Origin: Hyphomicrobiales bacterium
GTDB taxonomy: Bacteria > Pseudomonadota > Alphaproteobacteria > Rhizobiales > Rhizobiaceae
Direction: 5' to 3'
NCBI GenBank assembly: GCA_900468625.1
Contig: UBUL01000027.1
Coordinates: 62,001-126,000 of the forward strand
Length of the DNA stretch: 64,000 bases
In this document: positions 26,590 through 35,199 of the stretch, piece by piece
Layout of the letters: each line of letters starts with the position of its first letter
Numbering within the stretch: position 1 is the first letter of the stretch
The notes under the pieces: generated by a model
The model's database searches: none
Told to the model about the DNA's origin: nothing
The model's input: only the letters and a program-made list of their open reading frames with translations
Translations under genes and position numbers: made by a program

Positions 26590-27600
26590 ATGACATCGCA
26601 ATCAAATCGAAGCCTGATCGCCGAACTGGAAAGCAAGATCCACGATTGCCTGAGAGACTATGTCAGCGAAGACGAGCCTTTGGCGATCCTCGACTTTCCC
26701 GATATCCGCAATTGCGGTGACTCGGCCATCTGGCTGGGCGAAATGGCCTATCTGAAGAACAGATATGGCAAGCGGCCGAGCTATGTGTCGCGAATCCACG
26801 ATTTCTCGCCCGAACAGCTGGAGCGGACCATGCCCACCGGCCCGATCTTCATTCATGGCGGCGGCAACTTCGGCGACGTGTGGGAAGGTCATCAGGAGTT
26901 CCGCGAACAGGTGCTGGAACGATTTCCCGACCGTCAGGTCATTCAGTTCCCGCAGTCCATCCACTACAAGTCTCAGGCTCGCCGGGACGAATGCGCCCGC
27001 ATCATCGGGCGCCACAAGAACTTCGTGCTGCTGGTGCGCGATGAGGAATCGAAAGAATTTGCCTCAAAGCATTTCGATTGCGAAGTGCGCCTCTGTCCCG
27101 ATATGGCTTTCTGCATCGGTGCGATCGCGCCGGAGGCGCCGGAAATCCCGGTTCTGGCCATGCTCAGATCCGATCTGGAGAAGGTTGGAAATGCCGATCT
27201 CTCCGCTTATCCCGATATTCCAAAGGAGGATTGGACCATCGAATCCGCCAGAAGCGTGCGTTCTTCCAAGGCGTTCGGCGCGGCGACGGCGCTTCTGGCT
27301 CTGAAGCCCGCCGAAATCAGGCTGCGCAAGCTCGACGCGGCGGCTCATAATCGATTCCGTCGCGGCATCCGCCAGATCTCCCGTGGCCGCACGCTCGTCA
27401 CCGACAGGCTGCACGTCCACATCTGCTCGTTGCTGCTCGGGCGGCCACATGCGGTGCTGGACAATAGCTACGGTAAGATCCGCCGCTTCATGACCGCATT
27501 TTCCGGTGGTACCGATCTTTCGTACCGCGCGACATCGCTTGAGGACGGGATCGCCTGGGCGCGCTATCAGGCCGATCAGCCGCTGCTGCCTGCCGCCTGA
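26590..27600 (+). CDS. Polysaccharide pyruvyl transferase family protein
   Basis: A 336-residue cytoplasmic protein; the ATG at 26590 follows GGGGAA, a better ribosome site than that of the ATG at 26563. Marks of the family are an N-terminal DFPDIRNCGDSAIWLGE segment, the central IFIHGGGNFGD loop and a C-terminal TDRLHVHICSLLLGRPH stretch. Members add ketal pyruvate from phosphoenolpyruvate to sugars of surface polysaccharides. Being next to a flippase supports a role in decorating an exopolysaccharide. The acceptor sugar cannot be read from the sequence. No glycosyltransferases are present in the window, so the rest of the pathway lies elsewhere. Confidence 0.87.
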   Translation: MTSQSNRSLIAELESKIHDCLRDYVSEDEPLAILDFPDIRNCGDSAIWLGEMAYLKNRYGKRPSYVSRIHDFSPEQLERTMPTGPIFIHGGGNFGDVWEGHQEFREQVLERFPDRQVIQFPQSIHYKSQARRDECARIIGRHKNFVLLVRDEESKEFASKHFDCEVRLCPDMAFCIGAIAPEAPEIPVLAMLRSDLEKVGNADLSAYPDIPKEDWTIESARSVRSSKAFGAATALLALKPAEIRLRKLDAAAHNRFRRGIRQISRGRTLVTDRLHVHICSLLLGRPHAVLDNSYGKIRRFMTAFSGGTDLSYRATSLEDGIAWARYQADQPLLPAA

Positions 27601-27648
27601 ATGAGCCTGATGTGCCGCGCTCGACCGGCCGGGCAATTGCCAAAGTCG

Positions 27649-27680
27649 ATCGCAAAGAAAAAGGGGCCTCGGGAGGCCCC
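27649..27680 (-). terminator. Intrinsic terminator of the DUF1236-like gene
   Basis: GGGGCCTC (27663-27670) and GAGGCCCC (27673-27680) form a perfect 8-bp GC-rich stem. Read on the minus strand the stem is followed by a run of T residues with few interruptions (27662 down to about 27654). It lies 12 bp beyond the stop of the minus-strand gene at 27692 and may also stop transcription from the pyruvyltransferase side. Confidence 0.85.
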
Positions 27681-27691
27681 TCCTAACGATA

Positions 27692-28087
27692 TCATTCGAT
27701 AATCTTGACGACCTTGCGCGTCTTCGGTTGGACAATGACGCGCTCATGGTTCACGACGGCATAGGCGTATGCAGGATTGTCGGGAACCGGTGTGACGACA
27801 ACGGTTTCGGGAAGCGCCTGGCCGACGACAATACGATCCTGAACGACCGCCTCGGAAGGAGGCAATGGCTGCTCCTGTACGTAGGTGACCACCTTTTGCG
27901 GCGGATCGATTGCGGAACCGACGATCGCTCCAGCCACGCCGCCGACAGCGGCACCGACAGGGCCGCCGACGACCGCACCAGTGACTGCGCCGCCCGCCGC
28001 CCCGGTGACCGTCGACTGCTGAGCGAAGGCAGAACCTGCAAGAAGGCCGAAAGCGGCGGCCGCGGAAACGACAAGTTTCGTATTCAT
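27692..28087 (-). CDS. Secreted DUF1236-like protein with glycine-zipper segment
   Basis: A 131-residue protein with a good ribosome site (AAAGGAG) before ATG and a signal peptide ending AGSAFAQ. A Gly/Ala-rich zipper (GAVVGGPVGAAVGGVAGAIVG) follows, then a C-terminal half with YAYAVVNHERVIVQPKTRKVVKIIE typical of DUF1236 proteins of rhizobia. The zipper suggests membrane or envelope association. It is a single-gene unit ending in its own terminator. Function is unknown. Confidence 0.85.
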   Translation of the reverse strand: MNTKLVVSAAAAFGLLAGSAFAQQSTVTGAAGGAVTGAVVGGPVGAAVGGVAGAIVGSAIDPPQKVVTYVQEQPLPPSEAVVQDRIVVGQALPETVVVTPVPDNPAYAYAVVNHERVIVQPKTRKVVKIIE

Positions 28088-28516
28088 GGCATTCTCCTTT
28101 GCTTATCGGCTCCTACTGCTTAATTCCTCAAATCGGGATCGATTTAAGGATAAACTGCGCAGCAGCGTTAGACTGCTGCAGCGAATTCTGCGCGTCACAT
28201 GTGACGTGCGTCGCTGTAAGAGCTGAAAGGGGAATGGCGCCGGCACTGGAATGTTCCGCTTTCGGGGCGGCTGAAAGCCATCACAAGTTGGAACCGAGCT
28301 GACAAATTTCGTGAATAGCGAGCGTGGAACGTTCGTCTTGCAGCCGGCGGCGCTCGTCGTTCGGCCCGACAGTCTGCAACGTGCGTTGGCGCTTTTCGGC
28401 AGACTCCGCTCCACTGGCCCGGCGACGGGAATGGGAGGGCCCCGGGCGCCGAAGCCTTGCCGTTCCACCGTCGGAGATGGTCGCGATCTGCTAACGCCTC
28501 GGCATTGTTTGGACCG
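28088..28516. other. Intergenic stretch without recognised features
   Basis: These 429 bp separate the start of the DUF1236-like gene from the stop of the SDR gene. The left edge must hold the promoter of the former. I see no gene, repeat or clear hairpin; open frames here lack coding character and ribosome sites. Confidence 0.5.
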
Positions 28517-29263
28517 TCAGATGCATTTGCCGCCATCGACGAGCAAGTCCACGCCGGTAATCATGCTCGCTTCGTCGGAACACAGGAATGCAACGGCGTT
28601 GCCCATGTCCGCAGGGGTGGAGAGACGGCCCAATGGGATCGTCGAGACGATCTTCGCCATGCTCTCCGGCGAATCCGATCCTACAAAGGTCTTGAGAAGC
28701 GGGGTTTCGCCGGCCACCGGATTGATGGCATTCACGCGGATCCCCTTCGGGGCAAGCTCGACCGCCATGGCCCTCGTCGCGGCGATTACCCAGCCCTTGG
28801 AGGCATTGTACCATGTCAGGTTCGGGCGCGGAGAAACGCCGCCGGTCGATGCGACGTTCAGGATGACGCCTCGGCCTTGCTCCTTGAACACCGGAACGAC
28901 AGCTTTCGCACCATTGTAGATCGATCGAATGTTGACGTTCGCAATATGGTCGAACAGCGCGTCGTCCATCTCCTCGAGAGCCATGGGCGGCTGACCGACG
29001 CCCGCATTGTTCACGAGTATGTCCAGTCCTCCGAAGGTAGAGCGGGCAAGCGCCGCCGCTTCGATGAAACTGGCAAGGGAGGAGACATCCCCTTGCAAAG
29101 GAGCGATGGCTGGGCCGATTTCGGCGGCTAGCCGTTCAGCGGCTTGGCTGTCGCGGTCGAGCAGGACGACGCGGCAGCCCTCGGCCGCGAACTTGCGGAC
29201 GATGCCTTCGCCAAAGCCGGACCCGCCGCCGGTAACGATGGCCACTTTCTGATCGAGTCTCAT
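28517..29263 (-). CDS. SDR-family oxidoreductase
   Basis: A 248-residue short-chain dehydrogenase. ATG at 29263 has GGAGGA ahead; the longer open frame upstream is not needed. It shows the cofactor motif TGGGSGFGEG, LLDRDSQ after beta-2 (Asp favours NAD), LVNNAGVG, the catalytic Ser in VASTGG and the YNASK pair, ending VDGGKCI. It belongs to the FabG-like classical group, and the substrate cannot be told. It is divergent from the aldehyde dehydrogenase gene with about 148 bp between, which suggests shared control. The neighbouring ALDH and acyl-CoA dehydrogenase suggest oxidation of a hydroxy compound to an acid or acyl-CoA. Confidence 0.88.
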   Translation of the reverse strand: MRLDQKVAIVTGGGSGFGEGIVRKFAAEGCRVVLLDRDSQAAERLAAEIGPAIAPLQGDVSSLASFIEAAALARSTFGGLDILVNNAGVGQPPMALEEMDDALFDHIANVNIRSIYNGAKAVVPVFKEQGRGVILNVASTGGVSPRPNLTWYNASKGWVIAATRAMAVELAPKGIRVNAINPVAGETPLLKTFVGSDSPESMAKIVSTIPLGRLSTPADMGNAVAFLCSDEASMITGVDLLVDGGKCI

Positions 29264-29331
29264 ATCCGTTCCTCCACTGTTTGCGCATTCTGCGAAACTG
29301 CTGCTGCAATATACAGCTCGATAATCTGAAC

Positions 29332-29352
29332 ACCCGTTTAGTTTTAACGGGT
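29332..29352. promoter_or_regulatory. Inverted repeat between the divergent SDR and ALDH genes
   Basis: ACCCGTT (29332-29338) and AACGGGT (29346-29352) are perfect inverted arms with a 7-bp spacer. It sits in the shared intergenic region, 60 bp before the ALDH ATG, where an operator would lie. The regulator is unknown. Confidence 0.4.
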
Positions 29353-29411
29353 TGCGCCATTCGATTGCGAGCGCGATGTTACGAAGCCTCATTACAGACC
29401 GGGAGGAACGG

Positions 29412-30908
29412 ATGGCAATCGACTTTGACCCCAAACAGCTCGGCAGCGAGCTGTACAACGGCGGCTTTCGGCCGATGTTCATCGGCGGACAGTGGGTTGG
29501 TGCCCAGTCCGGCGAGGTCAGCGATGCCGTCAATCCCGCAACCGGCGAGCGCCTGGCGACGATCCCCGATGCCGGAGTTGTCGATGTGGACAGGGCGGTG
29601 CTGGCCGCGCGCAGGGCATTCGAAGGGCCGTGGTCGAAGTTTTCGCCCTATGAGCGTCAGGCGGTTCTTTTGAAAATCGCCGAGCTGGTCGAGCGGGACT
29701 GGGACAAGCTCTGCGTGTCGGATACGCTCGATATGGGCATGCCCATTATGCGGACATTGGCAAACAAACGCCGTGTATTGGGAATGCTTCGTTTTTATGC
29801 CGGAATGGCAACGGCCCTCCACGGCGAAACCATCGACAATTCGATCCCCGGTGAGATCGTCAGCTTCACGCGCAAGGAGCCCGTGGGTGTGGTTGCCGCT
29901 ATCATCCCATGGAACGCGCCGACGGCTGCGACAGTGTGGAAAATTGCCCCGGCGCTCGCGACGGGCTGCACCGTCGTCCTGAAGCCGGCCGAAGACGCAT
30001 CGCTGACGCCGCTGATGATCGCGCGACTGATGCAGGAGGCGGGTGTGCCCGACGGGGTCGTCAATGTCGTTACCGGAAAGGGCTCGGTCGCCGGTGCCCG
30101 TTTGGCGGAGCACCCCGACGTCAACAAGGTCGTCTTTACCGGCTCGACACTGACGGGACAATCGATCGCAAGGGCGGCCGTCGGCAATCTGAAGAAAGTA
30201 TCGCTCGAGCTCGGCGGCAAATCGCCCGTCATCGTGTGCAAGGATGCGGACATCGACCGCGCGGTCCCCGTCGCCGCCATGGCCGTCTTCGCGCATTCGG
30301 GGCAGATCTGCATCGCCGGGTCCCGCCTGTTCGTTGCTCGGGAAATCCATGACGAATTCGTCGCAAGGGTCGCGGACTTTGCCAAGGCGCTTCGCATCGG
30401 TCACGGGATTGAAACCGATACCGACATCGGTCCGATCGTGAATTCCCGTCAGGCCAGGGTGATCGAAGACTATATCGCATCCGGACAGACCGAGGGTGCG
30501 CGGCTTCTGACCGGCGGAAGCCGGCAATCAGGCCCGGTCTATGACGGCGGCAACTTCCTGACGCCCACGGTTTTTGCCGATGTCCATGATGATATGCGCA
30601 TCGCGCGGGAAGAGATCTTCGGCCCGGTCATTTCCGCTTTCAAATTCGATTCCATCGACGAAGTGACGAGCCGGGCGAACGCCTCACCCTACGGGCTTGC
30701 GGCTGGGATCTTTACCAAGGATCTGGGTACGGCACATAAACTGGCACGCCGGCTGAAGGCAGGATCGGTTTGGGTGAACATGTATCATGCGATCGACCCT
30801 GCCGTACCGTTCGGTGGAATGAAGATGTCCGGATATGGGCGTGAAGGCGGTGTCGAGCACCTTTATGAGTATCTGGAAACCAAGGCTGTCTGGATCAATA
30901 CCGATTGA
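29412..30908 (+). CDS. NAD(P)-dependent aldehyde dehydrogenase
   Basis: A 498-residue protein; GGAGGA precedes ATG at 29412. It has the ALDH superfamily marks: the IIPWNAPT segment, FTGSTLTG in the coenzyme domain, the general-base Glu in LELGGKSP, the catalytic Cys in SGQICIAGSR and EEIFGPVIS. Length is normal. It resembles the phenylacetaldehyde/betaine-aldehyde branch, but specificity cannot be inferred safely. It is followed after 104 bp by an acyl-CoA dehydrogenase on the same strand and preceded by a divergent SDR, suggesting a short catabolic route. Confidence 0.9.
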   Translation: MAIDFDPKQLGSELYNGGFRPMFIGGQWVGAQSGEVSDAVNPATGERLATIPDAGVVDVDRAVLAARRAFEGPWSKFSPYERQAVLLKIAELVERDWDKLCVSDTLDMGMPIMRTLANKRRVLGMLRFYAGMATALHGETIDNSIPGEIVSFTRKEPVGVVAAIIPWNAPTAATVWKIAPALATGCTVVLKPAEDASLTPLMIARLMQEAGVPDGVVNVVTGKGSVAGARLAEHPDVNKVVFTGSTLTGQSIARAAVGNLKKVSLELGGKSPVIVCKDADIDRAVPVAAMAVFAHSGQICIAGSRLFVAREIHDEFVARVADFAKALRIGHGIETDTDIGPIVNSRQARVIEDYIASGQTEGARLLTGGSRQSGPVYDGGNFLTPTVFADVHDDMRIAREEIFGPVISAFKFDSIDEVTSRANASPYGLAAGIFTKDLGTAHKLARRLKAGSVWVNMYHAIDPAVPFGGMKMSGYGREGGVEHLYEYLETKAVWINTD

Positions 30909-31012
30909 TAGTGATCGTGCAAAACGATCTTTCGTAATCCATCCTGATCTTCAGGAAATATGATAGAAAATTCCAAGGCACTGCATATCCTGCTCATGGA
31001 CGGGAGGAGTGA

Positions 31013-32155
31013 ATGGATTTTGCCTGCAGCAATGAGCAACAATCCTTTTATGACATGGCGCTGCAATTCGGCGCCGAACGCATCGCTCCGTTCGCGAGCG
31101 ATTGGGAAGAGGCCGGGACGATCCCGCGCGATCTCCTCAAGGCTGCGGGGGAGCTGGGTCTTGGCGGGATATACGCCTGCGAGGAATTTGGCGGCTCGGC
31201 GCTCGGCCGGCTGGATGCCACGCTGATCTTCGAGGCACTGTCGAAGGCGTGCCCCTCCGTTGCCGCCTTCATCTCGATCCACAACATGTGTGTATCGATG
31301 ATCGACAAATATGCCTCCAGAGACATCAAGGAAAGGCTCTTGCCCGACCTCTGCCGTTTCGAGAAAGTTGCATCCTATTGTTTGACGGAGCCCGGCTCGG
31401 GCTCCGATGCCGCAGCCCTCCGGACGCGTGCCGTCCATAGGGGAACGGAAGGTTACGTTCTCAACGGATCCAAGGCCTTCATTTCCGGCGGGAATTTTTC
31501 GGATATCTATCTCGTGATGTGCCGAACGGGCGAGGATGGCCCAAAAGGCATCTCGACCATCGTCGTCGAAAGCTCGTGCTCCGGCCTGAGCTTCGGCGCC
31601 TTCGAGAAGAAGATGGGATGGAAAGCGCAGCCCACGGCCGAGGTTCGATTCGATGATTGCGTGGTGCCGGCCGGCAATCTCGTGGGCGTGGAGGGGCAAG
31701 GTTTCCGCTACGCCATGGCCGGACTTGACGGCGGGCGATTGAACATTGCCGCCTGTGCGCTCGGCGGCGCTCAAAGCGCACTCGACCGGGCGGTGCGATA
31801 TATGCAGGAGCGCCGCGCCTTCGGTTCGCTGCTCAAGGACTTCCAGGCATTGCAGTTTCGCGTCGCCGATATGGAGACGGAGCTGCAAGCCGCCCGCATC
31901 TTCCTGTATCAGGCGGCCTGGAAGCTCGATCAAAACGCGCCGGACGCCAGCAAGCATTGTGCCATGGCGAAACGTTTCGTCACAGACGCTGCCTTCGATG
32001 TTGCCAACCAGGCGCTTCAGCTTCTCGGCGGCTACGGATATCTGGCAGACTATGGCATCGAAAAGATCGTCCGCGACCTCAGGGTTCACCAAATCCTCGA
32101 GGGCACCAACGAAATCATGCGTTTGATCGTCGCCCGCAGCATGTTCGCACCGTGA
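31013..32155 (+). CDS. Acyl-CoA dehydrogenase (isobutyryl-CoA dehydrogenase-like)
   Basis: A 380-residue flavoprotein preceded by GGGAGGAG. It has CLTEPGSGSDAA at the FAD/substrate region, KAFISGGNFSD, RRAFGSLLKDFQ and the C-terminal QLLGGYGYLADYGIEKIVRD. The VHQILEGTNEIMR segment carries the likely catalytic Glu. SIHNMCVSMIDKY and the overall wording resemble ACAD8-type isobutyryl-CoA dehydrogenases of valine breakdown, but short-chain specificity is only a guess. It would pass electrons to ETF. It converges on the AraC-type regulator gene, only 24 bp away. Confidence 0.9.
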   Translation: MDFACSNEQQSFYDMALQFGAERIAPFASDWEEAGTIPRDLLKAAGELGLGGIYACEEFGGSALGRLDATLIFEALSKACPSVAAFISIHNMCVSMIDKYASRDIKERLLPDLCRFEKVASYCLTEPGSGSDAAALRTRAVHRGTEGYVLNGSKAFISGGNFSDIYLVMCRTGEDGPKGISTIVVESSCSGLSFGAFEKKMGWKAQPTAEVRFDDCVVPAGNLVGVEGQGFRYAMAGLDGGRLNIAACALGGAQSALDRAVRYMQERRAFGSLLKDFQALQFRVADMETELQAARIFLYQAAWKLDQNAPDASKHCAMAKRFVTDAAFDVANQALQLLGGYGYLADYGIEKIVRDLRVHQILEGTNEIMRLIVARSMFAP

Positions 32156-32179
32156 GACGAAGATGGGAGCCGCTGCAGG

Positions 32180-33190
32180 TCACATCGCGCGTTCCAGCAC
32201 GATGCCATGGTTGGCTCGTCGCAGCTCCGTGGGAGATTGCCCGAACAGCTTGCGAAAGAGCCTCGCAAAATGGGAAGCGCTGTCGAAACCGACCTCAAGC
32301 GCAATTTCGATGAGCGGCGCTTCCGTCTGCAGAACCAGCTGCTTGGCGCGTTCCATGCGAATACGCTTGTAGACAGCGCCGGGAGACGTTTTCATTTCCT
32401 CAGTGAACAGCCGTTCGAGCTGCCGACGGGACAGCCCGACGGATGCGGCGAGATCTTCGGTCGGCACCACGTCTTCGATGTGGCTTTCCATGGTGATGAG
32501 CACGGCCTTCAGGCGCGGGTCCTGGCATTCGATCGCGAGCGGCTTGCGCGGCTGGATGTCCAGTCCGGATCGGGCTCGCTCGATTTGCAGCACCTCCATG
32601 GCGTTTCGTTCGGCATCTCTGCTGATATGCCGTCTGACGAGAAAGGCGGCCATGTCGGCGGCACTGCTTCCGCCGGCGCATGATCCTCGGTTACGATCGA
32701 GATTGAACAGGCGGTCGGAGCGGACGGGATTGCCGGGGAACTGCTCTCGGTAAGCCTGATAATGAAGCCAGCTGACACAGGTCTGGTGCGTTTTCATCAG
32801 GCCCAGACGCGCCAGGATGAACGTACCGGTGCAAACCCCGATCAGCGGGATTTTGTGAGCTGCGGCCTTTTTCAGATAATCGGAGGTCTGCTGGTCGATC
32901 GTGATGTCGGCGTTCAAAAGTCCACCCACCACGACGACGTAGTGGAATTCTCTTGGGTCGATAAAGTCCGACGTCGGCGCGACCTGAACACCGCAGCTCG
33001 ATGTGATGAGATGCCGGGTGCTGCCCAATACCTGCCAGTCGGCCAGGACCCTACCGGATTTGTCTGCCTCGTCGCTTGCCAGTCTCAGCGTATCGACGAA
33101 CAGCGCAAAGGCGGAAAGAGTAAATGATCGCGCGAGGATAAAGCCGACCTTCAAGGGACCGTGCTTGACTTCATCTTTTGCCGATTTCAT
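32180..33190 (-). CDS. GlxA-type transcriptional regulator (GATase1-like domain plus AraC HTH)
   Basis: A 336-residue protein; AGGCGAGG precedes the ATG at 33190. The N-terminal half is a DJ-1/PfpI-like glutamine amidotransferase domain with IPLIGVCTGTFILARLGL at the nucleophile elbow. The C-terminal half has two AraC helix-turn-helices (ETEDLAASVGLSRRQLERLF-like and LIEIALEVGFDSASHFARLF). Relatives such as GbdR, CdhR and ArgR control betaine, carnitine or arginine catabolism. It lies just downstream of the hydroxyproline-type operon, separated by a RIME-like element, and beside the ACAD cluster, so it may control either. Confidence 0.9.
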   Translation of the reverse strand: MKSAKDEVKHGPLKVGFILARSFTLSAFALFVDTLRLASDEADKSGRVLADWQVLGSTRHLITSSCGVQVAPTSDFIDPREFHYVVVVGGLLNADITIDQQTSDYLKKAAAHKIPLIGVCTGTFILARLGLMKTHQTCVSWLHYQAYREQFPGNPVRSDRLFNLDRNRGSCAGGSSAADMAAFLVRRHISRDAERNAMEVLQIERARSGLDIQPRKPLAIECQDPRLKAVLITMESHIEDVVPTEDLAASVGLSRRQLERLFTEEMKTSPGAVYKRIRMERAKQLVLQTEAPLIEIALEVGFDSASHFARLFRKLFGQSPTELRRANHGIVLERAM

Positions 33191-33220
33191 GAAATGCCTC
33201 GCCTGACCAAGCTCTTCTGC

Positions 33221-33336
33221 TAGAGCATGATGCCGAAAAGTGTGCTCGGTTTTCGCGCGACATCATGCTCTACTTCCTTTCTAGAGCGGATTCAGATTTT
33301 AGGTCGAACAGACCTAAAATCATCCGGCACTAGAGC
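33221..33336. repeat. RIME-like rhizobial intergenic mosaic element, copy 1
   Basis: It begins TAGAGCATGATGCCGAAAAG and ends CATCCGGCACTAGAGC, with an internal GCATGATG/CATCATGC pair. A perfect 11-bp stem is formed by GATTTTAGGTC (33295-33305) and GACCTAAAATC (33311-33321). The same layout recurs at 53744-53856. Its end overlaps the stop codon of the racemase-family gene (33330-33332), so that gene's terminus lies inside the element. Confidence 0.85.
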
Positions 33337-34325
33337 TGGAAACCATAAGCCAAAGGATCTCGATCGTCGACGAAGATCGTATTGTGGCCGATGATGCAGG
33401 CCCAGCCTCCAACGCTCGGCCTGATACCCATGAAGCTTCCGATTTCCGCTTCTGCTTCGACACGTCCCTCGAAGATTGTGCCGATTAGGCTTTCCTGTCG
33501 AAAGACGTCGCCAACCTTCAGACGCCCCTTGCCGTGCAGCTGCGCCAGGCGTGCCGACGTTCCGGTGCCGCCGGGGGAACGGTCTATCGCCTTGTCGCCA
33601 TAAAAAACCGCACCCCGCCCATCGGCGTTCTCGCTTGTCGAAGCGTCGCACCACAAGACATGGTGAACTCCGCGGATCCGTTCGTTTTCCGGATGAACCG
33701 GATTGCAAACCGGACCGAGGGCGTCCCGCAGCCTCCGGCTCAAATCAACGATGTCATCCTTCGACATGCCATCCAAACCTGGCCAGTTTCCTTGCGGTTC
33801 GACGACGGCATAATAATTTCCGCCGTAGGAGACGTCGACCGTTAGGAGGCCGAGCCCGGGCACATGCACGCCGACGTCAGCCGCATGCAGATAGCTTGCC
33901 ACATTGAACATGCGGACGGCTTCGACGAATTCCCCCCGCATCTCGTAGCCGACATCAACCCGGCCCGCCGGCGTCTCGATCGAAAGCTTGCCGGGAATGC
34001 GCGGGGTGACGAGGCCTTCCTCGATCGCCGCAGTCACCAGCCCGATCGTTCCGGCTCCGCACATGGGCAGGCATCCGCTGACTTCGATGAAGATCACGGC
34101 AAAGTCGCAGTCGTCGCGATAGGCGGGATAGATGATCGCTCCTGACATGATATCGTGGCCGCGCGGCTCGAACATCAATGCTTGCCGGATCCAATCGTGA
34201 TCGCGGATGAAAATGTCACGCCGGTCGGCAATCGGAAGGTGCGGAAGCAAAGGCCCGCCGCCGGCGACCAGCCGTACGGGATTGCCGCAGGTGTGGGAGT
34301 CGATGCAGAAGAAGCTGTGGCGCAT
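33330..34325 (-). CDS. Proline racemase family protein (4-hydroxyproline 2-epimerase-like), second catalytic Cys replaced by Gly
   Basis: A 331-residue protein; the start at 34325 (MRHSFFCIDSHTCGNPVR) follows GAGAGA and matches the family N-terminus. The first catalytic Cys is present in MCGAGTIG (Cys89). At the second site the family reads DRSPCGTGTSA in epimerases and racemases, or has Thr in trans-3-hydroxyproline dehydratases. Here it reads DRSPGGTGTSA, with GGC (Gly252, plus-strand 33570-33572) where TGC would be expected. The rest, including GDKAIDRSP and FVDDRDPLAYGF, is intact. The family role would be to turn trans-4-hydroxy-L-proline into cis-4-hydroxy-D-proline for the FAD oxidase upstream in this operon. 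Activity of this version is doubtful. It is the last gene of the nine-gene operon. Confidence 0.88.
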   Translation of the reverse strand: MRHSFFCIDSHTCGNPVRLVAGGGPLLPHLPIADRRDIFIRDHDWIRQALMFEPRGHDIMSGAIIYPAYRDDCDFAVIFIEVSGCLPMCGAGTIGLVTAAIEEGLVTPRIPGKLSIETPAGRVDVGYEMRGEFVEAVRMFNVASYLHAADVGVHVPGLGLLTVDVSYGGNYYAVVEPQGNWPGLDGMSKDDIVDLSRRLRDALGPVCNPVHPENERIRGVHHVLWCDASTSENADGRGAVFYGDKAIDRSPGGTGTSARLAQLHGKGRLKVGDVFRQESLIGTIFEGRVEAEAEIGSFMGIRPSVGGWACIIGHNTIFVDDRDPLAYGFQL

Positions 34326-34341
34326 TGTTCGGTCTCTCCGC

Positions 34342-35199
34342 TCAGGCTTTCGTTTGCGATGATCGCGATTGTCCTTGCAAGACGCCTTTCGACAGCCGGT
34401 CGAGCAGGATCGCGATCGCGACGATGGCAAGTCCGGCGCGCAGGCCAAGCCCCATTTCCATTCGGGTCAGGCCCCGGGTCACTTCGGCTCCGAGCCCGCC
34501 TGCTCCGACAAGCCCGGCAAGCACGACCATGGCCAGCGAAAGAAGGATGCACTGGTTTAGACCGACCAGCAGGGTGGGCATGGCGGACGGTATCTCGATC
34601 TTGAGGAGGATCGAGCGCGGCGGGGCGCCGGTGGCTTGACCGAGCTCCAGAAGATCCGTCGGCACCTGATTGAAGGCCAGCGTCGTCAGGCGCAGCATCG
34701 GCGGCACGCCATAGACGATCGTGGCGATGATCGCCGGTACCCGGCCGAGACTGAAGATCATGACTGCCGGGATGAGATAAACCCATGGCGGCACCGTCTG
34801 CATGATGTCGAGCAGCGGCCTGATCGCGATCTCGAAACCCTTGTGGCGCGACGCAAGAATGCCGAGAGGGAAGGCAATCAGGACCGAAATGGCGACCGCT
34901 ACCGTTACCAGGGCGAGTGTCTGCATGGATGCAGCCCAAAGCCCTGACAGAAAACAGAAGGCGAGAGCGATTGCGGTCACCACGGCGACCCTGATGTTGA
35001 TGGCGAAGGCAACAGGCAGGACCGCGGCGATGACGACCGCATAGGGTGGCGGATAGAGCAGCACGGATTCCAAGGCTCCGAGCACGGCTTCGATCAGCCC
35101 GGTGACGGCTTCGAAAAACGGATGGAAGTTGGTGTTCAGCCAGTCCACGGCTGGGGCAAAATATACGCCCGGCGAGAATCGAAGGAGGTCGAAGTTCAT
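34342..35199 (-). CDS. Glycine betaine/proline-type ABC transporter permease (ProW-like)
   Basis: A 285-residue inner-membrane protein with about six helices. It has the betaine-permease EAA loop region (VPPMLRLTTLAFNQVPTDLLELGQATGAPPRS is the corresponding stretch) and a GLVGAGGLGAEVTRGL segment. Its ATG overlaps the stop of the preceding permease gene by four bases. Together the two permeases form the channel of an OpuA/ProVWX-type importer. In this operon the likely cargo is hydroxyproline, proline betaine or a related quaternary amine. Confidence 0.9.
   Translation of the reverse strand: MNFDLLRFSPGVYFAPAVDWLNTNFHPFFEAVTGLIEAVLGALESVLLYPPPYAVVIAAVLPVAFAINIRVAVVTAIALAFCFLSGLWAASMQTLALVTVAVAISVLIAFPLGILASRHKGFEIAIRPLLDIMQTVPPWVYLIPAVMIFSLGRVPAIIATIVYGVPPMLRLTTLAFNQVPTDLLELGQATGAPPRSILLKIEIPSAMPTLLVGLNQCILLSLAMVVLAGLVGAGGLGAEVTRGLTRMEMGLGLRAGLAIVAIAILLDRLSKGVLQGQSRSSQTKA

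Noticed and set aside
30863..32092. 409-codon minus-strand open frame
   Set aside because: Antisense to a clear acyl-CoA dehydrogenase. The same reasoning applies to 36979-38103 and 40894-42120 on the plus strand.
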